A DNA stretch of 42,398 nucleotides from JAIYDJ01 sp031398695 (GCA_031398695.1 JANNNU010000103.1:1-42398), one strand, 5' to 3'. Positions 31,860 through 40,036 are shown, counted from the first letter of the stretch. The notes: generated by a model from the letters alone, not told the origin. Made by a program: numbers and translations.

Positions 31860-32900
31860 ATGATCGAACTTGGCCTCGACACCTTTGGCGACGTGACGCT
31901 TGGCGCGGATGGCACCCCCAAGCCGATGGATCAGGTGTTGCGCGACGTGGTCGAAGAGGCGGTGCTGGCCGATCAGGTGGGGGTCCGCTTCATCGGGCTG
32001 GGCGAGCATCACCGGTCCGACTTTGCCATTTCGTCGCCCGAGATCGTGCTGGCCACGATTGCCGGACGCACGTCGCAGATCAAGCTGGGCACGGCGGTCA
32101 CCGTGCTGTCGTCGGATGATCCGGTGCGGGTGTTCCAGCGCTTTTCGACCTTGAACGCGGTGTCCGGTGGGCGGGCCGAGGTCATTCTGGGCCGGGGGTC
32201 GTTCACCGAAAGCTATCCGCTGTTCGGCTATGAGTTGGAAGATTACGAACGGCTGTTCGAGGAAAAGCTCGATCTTTTCGCCAAGCTGGTCCGCACGCCG
32301 AAAGTCACCTGGGCGGGCGAGACGCGAACCGGGCTGAGCGATGCGGTGGTCTATCCGCCGTTGGGGCCTGCGGGGTTGACGACCTGGGTCGGCGTGGGCG
32401 GCAGTCCCGAATCGGTGGTGCGCGTCGTGCGGCAGGATCTGCAGCTGATGCTGGCGATCATCGGCGGCGACCCGCGCCGGTTCGTGCCGTATGTCGATCT
32501 TTATCACCGTGCGGTGAAGCAGCTGGGCCGGCAGCCGCGGCCCATCGGCATCCATTCGCCGGGCCATGTGGCCGCAACCGACGCGTTGGCGCGCGAGCAG
32601 CTGTGGCCGCACTACGCCGAGATGTTCGGGCAGTTGGGGCGCGAGCGCGGCTGGCCGCCGGTCACCAAGGACAAGTATCTGGCCGAGGTGGAACACGGCA
32701 GCCTTTATGTCGGATCGCCCGAAACGGTGGCGCGCAAGATCGCGTCGGCGGTGACGGCGCTGGGGGTGCAGCGGTTCGACATGAAATATGCGACCGGCCC
32801 GATGCCGCATGGCCAGTTGCTGGACGGTATCCGGCTTTATGGCGAACGGGTCATCCCGATGGTGCAAGAGATGGTGGCGGGCGCCGAGGTCGCGGCCTGA
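31860..32900 (+). CDS. LLM-class (luciferase-like) flavin-dependent oxidoreductase
   Basis: 346-residue TIM-barrel flavin monooxygenase-like protein. Typical features: an N-terminal LGLDTFGD strand, FIGLGEHHRSDFAISSPEIVLA with the paired His of the group, TSQIKLGTAVTVLSSDDPVRVFQRFSTL, GGRAEVILGRGSF, and GTTWVGVGGSPESV-like flavin-site segments. GGAGATGCAGC before the ATG supplies a ribosome-binding site. Members act on varied substrates with reduced FMN; no neighbour tells which. It converges on pyrF. Confidence 0.85.
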   Translation: MIELGLDTFGDVTLGADGTPKPMDQVLRDVVEEAVLADQVGVRFIGLGEHHRSDFAISSPEIVLATIAGRTSQIKLGTAVTVLSSDDPVRVFQRFSTLNAVSGGRAEVILGRGSFTESYPLFGYELEDYERLFEEKLDLFAKLVRTPKVTWAGETRTGLSDAVVYPPLGPAGLTTWVGVGGSPESVVRVVRQDLQLMLAIIGGDPRRFVPYVDLYHRAVKQLGRQPRPIGIHSPGHVAATDALAREQLWPHYAEMFGQLGRERGWPPVTKDKYLAEVEHGSLYVGSPETVARKIASAVTALGVQRFDMKYATGPMPHGQLLDGIRLYGERVIPMVQEMVAGAEVAA

Positions 32901-32901
32901 C

Positions 32902-33588
32902 TCACGGCAGGCTGGCCACGATGGCCCGCGCCGCGGCGGCAGGGTCGGTGGCGGCCCAGACCGGGCGGCCGACCACGATGTGATCGGCGCCGTTGCGCAG
33001 CGCCTCGGCAGGGGTCGCGGTGCGTTTCTGGTCGCCCTTGTCGGCCCCGTCCGGCCGCACGCCCGGCGTCACGATCAATTTGCCACGGGCCTGCGGCAGC
33101 GCACGGATCGCCGCCGCCTCAAGTGGCGAGGCGATGACGCCGTCCGCCCCGGATTCGAACGCGCGGGCGGCGCGTTCCAGCGTGATGTCGGAAAGGTCGC
33201 CGGGCTTGATCAGGTTCGCATCCAGATCCGCGCGGTCGAGCGAGGTCAGGATCGTCACCGCGAGGATCTTGAGGTTCGAGCCCGCCTTGCCCGTCGCCGC
33301 CGCAGCGACCACCTGCGGGTCGCCGTGGACGGTCAGGAAGTCGAGGTCGTATTGCGCGAGCCCGCGCACTGCTGCCTCGATCGTGGCGCCGATATCAAAG
33401 AGCTTCATGTCCAGAAAGATGCGCTTGCCATGCTCGCCCTTGAGTTCGTTGGCGAGCGCGAGACCGCCCCCCGTCAGCATCCCGAGGCCGATCTTGTAGA
33501 AGCTCACGCTGTCGCCCAGCCGGGCGGCGAGGTCGAGGCCGTGGACGACGTTGGGCACGTCGAGGGCCACGATCAGGCGGTTGTCCAT
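32902..33588 (-). CDS. pyrF: Orotidine 5'-phosphate decarboxylase
   Basis: Last step of UMP synthesis. 228 residues from the ATG at 33586-33588, chosen because GGAG lies 6 nt upstream; an ATG four codons earlier has poorer spacing. N-terminal LIVALDVP, the catalytic Asp-Lys-x-x-Asp array in FLDMKLFDIGATI (Asp60, Lys62, Asp65), LTVHGDPQVV, and the phosphate-binding TPGVRPDGADKGDQKRTATPAEA and HIVVGRPVW. Single gene, convergent with the LLM-class gene by 1 bp. Confidence 0.97.
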   Translation of the reverse strand: MDNRLIVALDVPNVVHGLDLAARLGDSVSFYKIGLGMLTGGGLALANELKGEHGKRIFLDMKLFDIGATIEAAVRGLAQYDLDFLTVHGDPQVVAAAATGKAGSNLKILAVTILTSLDRADLDANLIKPGDLSDITLERAARAFESGADGVIASPLEAAAIRALPQARGKLIVTPGVRPDGADKGDQKRTATPAEALRNGADHIVVGRPVWAATDPAAAARAIVASLP

Positions 33589-33685
33589 GGGATGCTCCAT
33601 TCCTGCGGGGTGGGCGGGCTGTGCCACTTGCGGATTGACAGCGCAAGGCTTTTGCCGCGAGTCTGGCGCAAAGCGAGGGCAGGCC

Positions 33686-34461
33686 ATGGAAATCAACGTG
33701 AGTTTTGACCGGCCCGACGGGCCCGGCGCCGGGCCGGTGACGGTGGGGTGGTTTCTGACCAGCGACAAGGGGGCGGTGCTGTACGACCCGCCCGAGCGGC
33801 TGATCTTTCGGCAGACGAACAAGGCGCATGCGAAAAGCGCCAGCCGGTGTCCGGCGGTGGTGCAGATGGAATCGCGGTACTTCGTGGTAAAATGCCCGTT
33901 CGACCTGACGATCGGGTTCGGGCGCGACGACAAGGGCAAGGCGCATCTGGTCAACCGGGCCGGGCCGGGGTGGGATCACCGATCCGGGGCAACAAGCTGG
34001 GCGAGGTTCTGACGCTGGTGTCGGAAGCCGAGTGGCGCTATCCGGACCGCCCGACGGTGCAGCTGACGTTGCCCTACTGTTTCATCGCTGACGAGATGGT
34101 GTATCTGACGCAACTGGGCCCTTTTGCGCATTACCGCAGCGATCCGCTGCCCGGCACGATCTTTGGCGGGCGGTTTCCGGTGAATGTGTGGCCGCGCCCG
34201 ATCATGTGGGCGTTCGAGTGGCATGAGCCTGCGCGCGACATCGTGCTGAAGCGGGGCGAGCCCTTGTTCTATCTGCAGTTCGAGGCTGAGGGCCCCGACC
34301 GCCCGGTGCAGCTGGTCGAGGCGGCGCGGACGCCGGAACTAGTGCAGTATCTCGAGCAGATCGGCGGAGTGGTGAATTACGTCAACCAGACCTTCGGGCT
34401 TTTCAAGGCCGCCGAGGCGCTGCGGCCTGCACGGCTGGTGGTGCCGAAGGCGCGGGAGTGA
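33686..34461 (+). pseudogene. Conserved hypothetical gene with a single-base frameshift
   Basis: Two overlapping frames make one protein. From the ATG at 33686 the first frame encodes MEINVSFDRPDGPGAGPVTV through LVNRAGPG, then falls into junk and stops at 34012. The next frame continues from about 33970 with GSPIRGNKLGEVLTLVSEAEW to VVPKARE, stopping at 34461. Adding one G to the GGGG run near 33967-33970 would join them into about 258 residues. No domain I can name; the protein is soluble, with no signal peptide, and has aromatic-rich stretches (WPRPIMWAFEWHEPARD). It may be a real frameshift mutation or a sequencing error in a G run. GAGGG precedes the start. Confidence 0.75.
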
Positions 34462-34472
34462 GGTGGCGGAAT

Positions 34473-34490
34473 GGCGGGGTGAACCCCGCC
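34473..34490. repeat. REP-like palindrome
   Basis: GGCGGGGT-GA-ACCCCGCC, 8-bp perfect arms around 2 bp, in the 42-bp gap before the propeller gene, followed by CTACGGAGG, which supplies that gene's Shine-Dalgarno. Elements of this look are, to my recollection, dispersed in Rhodobacteraceae genomes. Confidence 0.45.
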
Positions 34491-34503
34491 CTACGGAGGC
34501 GGC

Positions 34504-35337
34504 ATGGGCAGTTGGCTGGAGACCTATGATGTGGCCAGCGGCCGGGTGCGGGTGATCTTGCAGACCGAGGCGCGGATCAAGGCGCCGAACTGGGACCCGG
34601 GGGGAGGGAGCTTGCTGGTCAATGGCGGGGGGCGGCTGTTCCGCGTGCCTTTGGACCGGCCAGAGTTGGTGGCGGTGGACACGGGCTTTGCCGACCGGTG
34701 CAACAACGACCACGGGATCAGCCCGGATGGCCAGTGGGTGGCCCTGTCGCATCACCGGGAGCGGGGGAGCGAGATCTTCCTAATGCCGGCAGCGGGGGGC
34801 GCGCCGGTGCTGGTCAGCCCCGAGGCGCCGAGCTGGTGGCATGGCTGGTCGCCGGACGGGACGCGGCTGGCCTATGTGGCGGCGCGGGGCGGGTCCCGGG
34901 TGATCGACGTCTACACGATTGCGATCGAGGGGGGAGAGGAGACCCGGCTGACCTTTGGCGAGGGACATTGCGACGGGCCAGATTATTCGGCGGACGGAGC
35001 CTCGATCTATTACAACTGCGATCGGGCCACGGCCGAGGGGTCGCATGCGCAGATCTGGGTGATGGGGGCGGACGGGGCGGGGCAGCGGCGGCTGTATTCG
35101 GATGAGTTCGTCAACTGGTTTCCGCATCCGTCGCCGTGCGGGCGGCATCTGCTGTATCTGGTCTATCCGCCCGCCACGCTGGGGCACCCGGCGGATTTGC
35201 CGGTGGCCCTGTGCCTGTGCGATCCCGAAGGCGGCAACCGGCGGCGGGTGCGGGAGTTCATCGGCGGGCAGGGAACCATCAACGTGCCGTGCTGGGCGCC
35301 CGACGGGTCGGCCTTTTCCTATGTGCGGTATGGCTGA
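34504..35337 (+). CDS. TolB-like / PD40 beta-propeller protein
   Basis: 277 residues without signal peptide, so probably cytoplasmic, unlike TolB itself. Repeated PD40/WD40-like propeller blades: NWDPGGGSLLVNGGGRLFRV, GISPDGQWVALSHH, GWSPDGTRLAYVAARGG, DYSADGASIYYNCDR, PHPSPCGRHLLYLVYP and CWAPDGSAFSYV, about 42-50 residues apart. A GGAGG ribosome-binding site lies 5 nt before the ATG. Such proteins often bind peptides or act as scaffolds; some Rhodobacteraceae copies are annotated as biopolymer transporter TolB homologues. Function unknown. Confidence 0.8.
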   Translation: MGSWLETYDVASGRVRVILQTEARIKAPNWDPGGGSLLVNGGGRLFRVPLDRPELVAVDTGFADRCNNDHGISPDGQWVALSHHRERGSEIFLMPAAGGAPVLVSPEAPSWWHGWSPDGTRLAYVAARGGSRVIDVYTIAIEGGEETRLTFGEGHCDGPDYSADGASIYYNCDRATAEGSHAQIWVMGADGAGQRRLYSDEFVNWFPHPSPCGRHLLYLVYPPATLGHPADLPVALCLCDPEGGNRRRVREFIGGQGTINVPCWAPDGSAFSYVRYG

Positions 35338-35356
35338 GGGCGGGATGTTGGATTGG

Positions 35357-35381
35357 CCGGGAGGGCTGTCTGCCCTCCCGG
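35357..35381. terminator. Bidirectional hairpin between convergent genes
   Basis: Perfect 10-bp stem CCGGGAGGGC/GCCCTCCCGG with a 5-nt loop between the propeller gene (stop 35337) and the minus-strand gene (stop 35416). It is followed by CCTCCCGAGGATATTTATG, a phrase I associate with dispersed Rhodobacteraceae intergenic repeats. Confidence 0.6.
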
Positions 35382-35415
35382 TCCCTCCCGAGGATATTTA
35401 TGAACAGATGATGCG

Positions 35416-35787
35416 TCAGGCCACAGTCAGCGGCGGCGGGATCAGCAGACGCTTGGGGTCGCCCCAGATCGAGACGTGAATCTCGGGTTCGGGGCCGATG
35501 TGTTCGGGGGTCAGGCCGACGATGCGGATGCGAAACGGCTCGCCCGCCGTCAGGGCCGGGGCGATCAGGTAGGCGGCTGCGGGGGTAAGCAGACCCAACA
35601 GCCGCAGCGGGCGGTGCGGAATGACGCCGAGCCTGTAGCGCTGGACCGGGGCGAAGATGCCGATCCGGCCGTCGGTCATCGGATGCGCTTGTGCGGCGTC
35701 ACCGATCGACAGGCCGGTGCGGGCGACGTTGACGTGCAGGTCGACCAGTCGGGTCATGGGCAGGATGGGTTGCTGTGAGTCGCGCAT
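35416..35787 (-). CDS. Hypothetical protein
   Basis: 123 residues from the ATG at 35785-35787 (MRDSQQPILPMTRLVDLHVN). Mostly beta-prone, with no signal peptide; LSIGDAAQAHPMTDGRIGIFAP, RYRLGVIPHRPLRLLGLLTPAAAYLI and IHVSIWGDPKRLLIPPP are its distinctive parts. I do not recognise the family. Upstream AAAGGCGG may be the ribosome-binding site. It stands alone, convergent with the propeller gene and divergent from clpB. Confidence 0.6.
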   Translation of the reverse strand: MRDSQQPILPMTRLVDLHVNVARTGLSIGDAAQAHPMTDGRIGIFAPVQRYRLGVIPHRPLRLLGLLTPAAAYLIAPALTAGEPFRIRIVGLTPEHIGPEPEIHVSIWGDPKRLLIPPPLTVA

Positions 35788-36003
35788 AATGCCGCCTTTG
35801 GGTTTCGGTCTTGGTTTTGGGTGACCTTGGCGGGAGCGGGGGTGGTGCCGCAAGCGGGCGATCCGTCCGCGGGCCGGATGCCGCCGAGCCTAAGCGGCCG
35901 CATCGGCGGAATTTGATCGATTGTGGCGCATGGCTCGGCGCAGGGTGGGTGCTGCGCAGGATCGGGGAGTGCGGAAAATCGACCGCTGCGGGTTGTTGCA
36001 ATC

Positions 36004-36032
36004 TTGCATCATACCCGTTGCCAACCCAGATT
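36004..36032 (+). promoter_or_regulatory. Candidate sigma-32 (RpoH) promoter of clpB
   Basis: TTGCAT (36004-36009), 15-bp spacer, CCCAGATT (36025-36032). Same spacing as the candidate before hslV. It overlaps a perfect inverted repeat CCAACCC/GGGTTGG (36021-36040). The remainder of the 309-bp hypothetical-gene/clpB gap (35788-36003) shows no gene or clear site. Confidence 0.35.
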
Positions 36033-36058
36033 AGGGTTGGGCCTTGAAGAAGCGTGCC

Positions 36059-36085
36059 ATGACGGGCGCAGGCAAGGTGCCTTGA
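36059..36085 (+). CDS. Eight-codon leader ORF before clpB
   Basis: ATG at 36059 to TGA at 36083-36085 encodes MTGAGKVP, ending directly before the clpB Shine-Dalgarno (AGGAG 36086-36090). It is preceded by CCTTGAAGAAG, a near copy of CCTTGAAGGAG before clpB, and the distance to each ATG is identical. A CAAGG-TG-CCTTG inverted repeat (36073-36084) lies within it. Whether it is translated is unknown. Confidence 0.3.
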   Translation: MTGAGKVP

Positions 36086-36096
36086 AGGAGACGACC

Positions 36097-38709
36097 ATGA
36101 ATTTGGAAAAGTTCACCGAGCGGTCGCGCGGGTTCATTCAGGCCGCGCAGACCATCGCGATGCGGGAAAGCCACCAGCGTCTGTCGCCCGAGCATCTGTT
36201 GCAGGCCCTGATGGACGACGATCAGGGGCTGGCATCCAATCTGATCCGCCGGTCGGGCGGAGAGCCTGCGCGCGTCGTTGAGGCCCTGGCGTTGGCCATG
36301 GCCAAGCTGCCGAAAGTCACGGGCGATGCGCAGCCCTTCATGGACCCCGGTCTAGTCAAGGTGCTGGACGAGGCCGAGAAGGTTGCCAAGAAGGCCGGGG
36401 ATTCGTTCGTCCCCGTCGAGCGGATCCTGATGGCCCTGTGCATGGTGCCAAGCAAGGCGAAGGATGCGCTGGATACCGGCGCGGTGAAGGCGCAGAACCT
36501 GAACGCCGCGATCAACGACATTCGCAAGGGCCGCACGGCTGACTCGGCGAGCGCCGAGGAAGGCTACGACGCGCTGAAGAAATATGCGCGCGATCTGACC
36601 GAAGCCGCGGCCGAAGGCAAGATCGACCCGATCATCGGGCGGGACGAGGAAATTCGGCGCGCGATGCAGGTGCTGAGCCGCCGCACCAAGAACAATCCGG
36701 TGCTGATCGGTGAGCCGGGCGTCGGGAAAACCGCGATCGCGGAAGGCCTTGCGCTGCGCATCGTCAATGGCGACGTGCCGGAGTCCTTGCGAAACAAGAA
36801 GCTGATGGCGCTGGATATGGGCGCGCTGATCGCCGGGGCGAAGTATCGCGGAGAGTTCGAGGAGCGGCTGAAGGCCGTGCTGAACGAGGTCACGCAAGGC
36901 GCGGGCGAGATCATCCTCTTTATCGACGAGATGCACACGCTGGTCGGCGCGGGCAAGTCCGAAGGCGCGATGGATGCGGCCAACCTGATCAAGCCGGCGC
37001 TGGCGCGGGGCGAGTTGCATTGCGTCGGTGCCACGACGCTGGATGAATACCGCAAGTATGTCGAAAAGGACGCGGCGTTGGCGCGGCGGTTCCAGCCCGT
37101 GATGGTGAACGAGCCGACGGTGGAGGACACGATCAGCATCCTGCGCGGGATCAAGGAAAAGTACGAGTTGCACCACGGGGTGCGGATCAGCGACTCGGCT
37201 CTGGTGGCGGCGGCGACGCTGTCGCACCGCTACATCACCGACCGGTTCCTGCCGGACAAGGCGATCGACCTGGTGGACGAGGCGGCCAGCCGTTTGCGGA
37301 TGGAGGTCGACAGCAAGCCCGAGGAGCTGGATGCGCTCGACCGGTCGATCCTGCAATTGCAGATCGAGGCGGAGGCGCTGAAGAAGGAAGAGGATGCCGC
37401 GAGCCGGGACCGGCTGGAGAAGCTGGAGAAAGAGCTTTCGGGCCTGATGGAGCGGTCTGCCGAGATGACCGCAAAGTGGCAGGCAGAGCGGGACTCGCTG
37501 GAGGCGGCGCGCGGGTTGAAGGAAGACCTCGACCGGGCGCGGGCCGAACTCGATCAGGTCAAGCGCGAGGGCAATCTGAGCCGGGCGGGAGAGCTGTCGT
37601 ACGGGATCATTCCGGGGCTGGAAAAGCAGTTGGTCGAGGCCGAGGCGCGCGACGGGTCGGCACTGGTGGCCGAGGCCGTGGGGCCCGAGCAGATCGCCGA
37701 GGTGGTGGAACGCTGGACCGGCATCCCCACAAGCCGGATGCTGGAAGGCGAGCGCGACAAGCTTTTGCGGATGGAGGACGAGCTTGGCAAGCGCGTGATC
37801 GGGCAGCGGCAGGCGGTGGTTGCCATCTCCAACGCGGTGCGTCGCGCGCGGGCCGGGTTGAATGATGAGAACCGGCCGCTGGGGTCGTTCCTGTTTCTCG
37901 GGCCGACCGGGGTGGGCAAGACCGAGCTGACGAAGGCGGTGGCAGCGTATCTGTTCGACGATGACAGCGCGATGGTGCGGATTGATATGTCCGAGTTCAT
38001 GGAGAAACATGCCGTGTCGAGGCTGATCGGCGCGCCGCCCGGCTATGTCGGCTATGACGAGGGCGGGGTGCTGACCGAAGCGGTGCGGCGGCGTCCGTAC
38101 CAGGTCGTGCTGTTCGACGAGGTGGAAAAGGCGCATCCGGATGTGTTCAACGTGCTGTTGCAGGTTCTCGACGACGGGGTGCTGACCGATGGGCAGGGGC
38201 GGACGGTCGATTTCAAGCAGACGCTGATCGTGTTGACCTCGAATCTGGGGGCCTATGCGCTCAGCCAGTTGCCTGACGGGGCGGACCCGACCGAGGCGCG
38301 GCGGCAGGTAATGGAGGCGGTGCGCGGGCATTTCCGGCCCGAGTTCCTGAACCGGCTGGATGATCAGATCATCTTCGACCGGCTGGGGCGGCAAGATATG
38401 GCGGCGATCGTCGAGATCCAGCTGAAACGTCTGGAGGCACGGCTGGCCGGGCGCAAGATCTTGCTGGAGCTAGACGAGGCCGCAAAGATCTGGCTCGCCG
38501 ACGAAGGCTATGACCCTGTGTTCGGGGCGCGGCCGTTGAAGCGGGTGTTCCAGCGGCATCTGCAGGACCCTTTGGCCAGCATGATCCTGGCGGGCGATGT
38601 GATGGACGGATCGACGGTGGTGATCAGCGCCGGGGTCGATGGCCTGATCATCGGCGACCGGGTCAGCGCGTCGCGGCGTCAACGCCCACAGGACGTGGTG
38701 GTGCACTGA
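36097..38709 (+). CDS. clpB: ATP-dependent chaperone ClpB (disaggregase)
   Basis: Hexameric AAA+ disaggregase working with DnaK to rescue aggregated proteins. 870 residues from the ATG at 36097 (GAAGGAG 6 nt upstream); longer in-frame sequence leftward is non-coding. Clp-N domain 1-145 (MNLEKFTERSRGFIQAA). NBD1 Walker A GEPGVGKT 205-212, Walker B with FIDEMHTLVGAG near 275-285, and the pore-loop KYRGEFEER. Coiled-coil middle domain about 405-525, the ClpB hallmark. NBD2 Walker A GPTGVGKT 602-609 and pore loop GYVGYDEGG. Single gene with a likely heat-shock promoter and an unusual leader. Confidence 0.98.
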   Translation: MNLEKFTERSRGFIQAAQTIAMRESHQRLSPEHLLQALMDDDQGLASNLIRRSGGEPARVVEALALAMAKLPKVTGDAQPFMDPGLVKVLDEAEKVAKKAGDSFVPVERILMALCMVPSKAKDALDTGAVKAQNLNAAINDIRKGRTADSASAEEGYDALKKYARDLTEAAAEGKIDPIIGRDEEIRRAMQVLSRRTKNNPVLIGEPGVGKTAIAEGLALRIVNGDVPESLRNKKLMALDMGALIAGAKYRGEFEERLKAVLNEVTQGAGEIILFIDEMHTLVGAGKSEGAMDAANLIKPALARGELHCVGATTLDEYRKYVEKDAALARRFQPVMVNEPTVEDTISILRGIKEKYELHHGVRISDSALVAAATLSHRYITDRFLPDKAIDLVDEAASRLRMEVDSKPEELDALDRSILQLQIEAEALKKEEDAASRDRLEKLEKELSGLMERSAEMTAKWQAERDSLEAARGLKEDLDRARAELDQVKREGNLSRAGELSYGIIPGLEKQLVEAEARDGSALVAEAVGPEQIAEVVERWTGIPTSRMLEGERDKLLRMEDELGKRVIGQRQAVVAISNAVRRARAGLNDENRPLGSFLFLGPTGVGKTELTKAVAAYLFDDDSAMVRIDMSEFMEKHAVSRLIGAPPGYVGYDEGGVLTEAVRRRPYQVVLFDEVEKAHPDVFNVLLQVLDDGVLTDGQGRTVDFKQTLIVLTSNLGAYALSQLPDGADPTEARRQVMEAVRGHFRPEFLNRLDDQIIFDRLGRQDMAAIVEIQLKRLEARLAGRKILLELDEAAKIWLADEGYDPVFGARPLKRVFQRHLQDPLASMILAGDVMDGSTVVISAGVDGLIIGDRVSASRRQRPQDVVVH

Positions 38710-38746
38710 CGGTCGGGGCGGACGCGCCCTGGCACGCCGCCTTGGG

Positions 38747-38772
38747 CCGGGGCCTTGATGCAAGGGCCCCGG
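38747..38772 (+). terminator. Terminator of clpB
   Basis: CCGGGGCC-TTG / CAA-GGGCCCCGG stem with a single-base bulge and 3-nt loop, 37 nt after the clpB stop. No strong T-run follows. Confidence 0.5.
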
Positions 38773-38850
38773 TCGGGTGTGATCTTGGCGTTACACAGTT
38801 TAACGATCCGACCGTCACGCGGGGTTGCCACACCCGCCAAAGCGTGTTGC

Positions 38851-39165
38851 ATGCGCACGGCGGCCGACCGCATCCGCCATGCCGTCAGCTTCGAGGTGAT
38901 CGCGCTCGCGCTCGTCACTCCGCTGAGCGCCTCGCTGTCGGGACGCCCGCTGCACGACATGGGCGTGGTCACCGTCGACAGTGCGTTGATCGCGGCGGTC
39001 TGGAACTGTGGCGACAACGTTCTGTTCGACCATGCGCTGTTACGTCTGCGCGGGACGACGCAAACGACGGTCGCGCTGCGCGTGGCGTATGTGCTGGCGT
39101 TCAACTGGGCCTATGACCTGCTGTTTCCGGTTCTGCCGACGGTGCGTGGCGACCCGGCCCCGTGA
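38851..39165 (+). CDS. Shortened PACE-family (bacterial transmembrane pair) membrane protein
   Basis: 104 residues from the ATG at 38851. The first transmembrane pair matches the PACE efflux family well: DRIRHAVSFEVIALALVTPL, the LHDMGVV loop, and IAAVWNCGDNVLFDHALLRLRG. After ALRV it jumps directly to AYVLAFNWAYDLLFPVLP, the usual end of the second pair. About 40 residues that would carry most of the second half are missing, in frame, against the normal 140 or so. It is either a minimal variant or a decaying copy. No good Shine-Dalgarno is visible. PACE pumps export biguanides such as chlorhexidine and polyamines; activity here is doubtful. Confidence 0.65.
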   Translation: MRTAADRIRHAVSFEVIALALVTPLSASLSGRPLHDMGVVTVDSALIAAVWNCGDNVLFDHALLRLRGTTQTTVALRVAYVLAFNWAYDLLFPVLPTVRGDPAP

Positions 39166-39194
39166 TTGACGGGACCGGCACCGACGCGCCAATG

Positions 39195-39223
39195 AAAAAG
39201 GGGGCGGGCCTGCGCCCACCCCC
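39195..39223 (-). terminator. Rho-independent terminator of the fasciclin gene
   Basis: On the minus strand a 10-bp GC stem (GGGGGTGGGC/GCCCGCCCCC, one T-G pair) with a 4-nt loop is followed by TTTTT. Confidence 0.8.
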
Positions 39224-39244
39224 CCTGATGTGCCGAATGGCAGA

Positions 39245-39724
39245 TCACATCGGCGGCAGGATCACCGAGTCGATGACGTGGATCACGCCGTTCGTCGCGG
39301 CGATGTCGGCGGTCGAGATCGTTGCGCCGTTCACCTTGGCACCGCCTTCGAGCGTGAAGGTCAGCTCGCCGCCCTGCACCGAGGCTGCGGTCATGCCTTC
39401 CGTCAGGTCGGCTGCCATCACGGCACCCGGCACGACGTGATAGGTCAGGATCGCGACCAGCTGGTCCTTGTTTTCCGGCTTCAGCAGGTCCTCGACGGTG
39501 CCGGCGGGCAGCGCGGCAAAGGCGGCGTCGGTCGGCGCGAACACGGTGAACGGGCCGGGGCCCTTCAGCGTCTCGACCAGACCGGCGGCGGTCACGGCAG
39601 CGACCAGCGTGTTGAAGGAGCCTGCGCCGGCTGCGGTGTCGACGATGTCCATGTCCTGCGCAAAGGCGGGTGCGGCGAACATGGCGACCGATGCGGTCAG
39701 GGCGAGGAAGGTTCTGCGGATCAT
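39245..39724 (-). CDS. Secreted fasciclin (FAS1) domain protein
   Basis: 159 residues from the ATG at 39722-39724 (AGGAGT 8 nt upstream); a GTG three codons earlier overlaps the ribosome-binding site. Signal peptide MIRRTFLALTASVAMFAA ending in AFA-|Q, then one FAS1 domain: FNTLVAAVTAAGLVETLKG, PFTVFAPTDAAFAALP (H1 motif), LTYHVVPGAVMAADL with the conserved YH, and NGVIHVIDSVILPP (H2 motif) at the very end. Probably a periplasmic or extracellular adhesion or stress protein. In R. sphaeroides a similar FAS1 protein is, to my recollection, part of the singlet-oxygen response; no matching promoter is obvious here. Confidence 0.92.
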   Translation of the reverse strand: MIRRTFLALTASVAMFAAPAFAQDMDIVDTAAGAGSFNTLVAAVTAAGLVETLKGPGPFTVFAPTDAAFAALPAGTVEDLLKPENKDQLVAILTYHVVPGAVMAADLTEGMTAASVQGGELTFTLEGGAKVNGATISTADIAATNGVIHVIDSVILPPM

Positions 39725-40036
39725 GGGGGTCACTCCTATTGATCAATGCCGTATTGGCACCAACAATACGCCGCGTCGCGGCCGCCGGTTCATTGTCAAA
39801 TTTGCGCAAGCACGTCTTGACCGCGAACGGCTGCCGCCTAAGCTTGGGTGCCGCGCGATTTCCAGTCACGATTGGTTGACCGTGCGTGAGCGAAACGCCT
39901 GTAACGTTCCGTCGGTTGCCGCACGCACGCTTCCGCGCGGGGTGGATGTTTCAGAACCCTGCCGCAGATGTGACGCAAGATGATTTTGAATTCGTCGCAG
40001 GCTGAGGCATTGTGCGCGAAAGAACAGGAGCGAACG
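39725..40036. promoter_or_regulatory. Divergent control region between the fasciclin gene and msrP
   Basis: 312 bp without a gene. It holds a 10-bp perfect palindrome ATTGATCAAT (39738-39747) touching the fasciclin Shine-Dalgarno, and an inverted repeat GTATTG/CAATAC with 7-bp spacing (39751-39769). A TTGACA lies farther up on the minus strand (around 39800) without a good -10. Promoter assignment for msrP is not possible by eye. Confidence 0.35.

Noticed and set aside
36352..38394. 680-codon open frame antisense to clpB
   Set aside because: Mirror of the clpB coding frame; low-complexity Arg/His/Gln/Leu product with no motif or ribosome-binding site.
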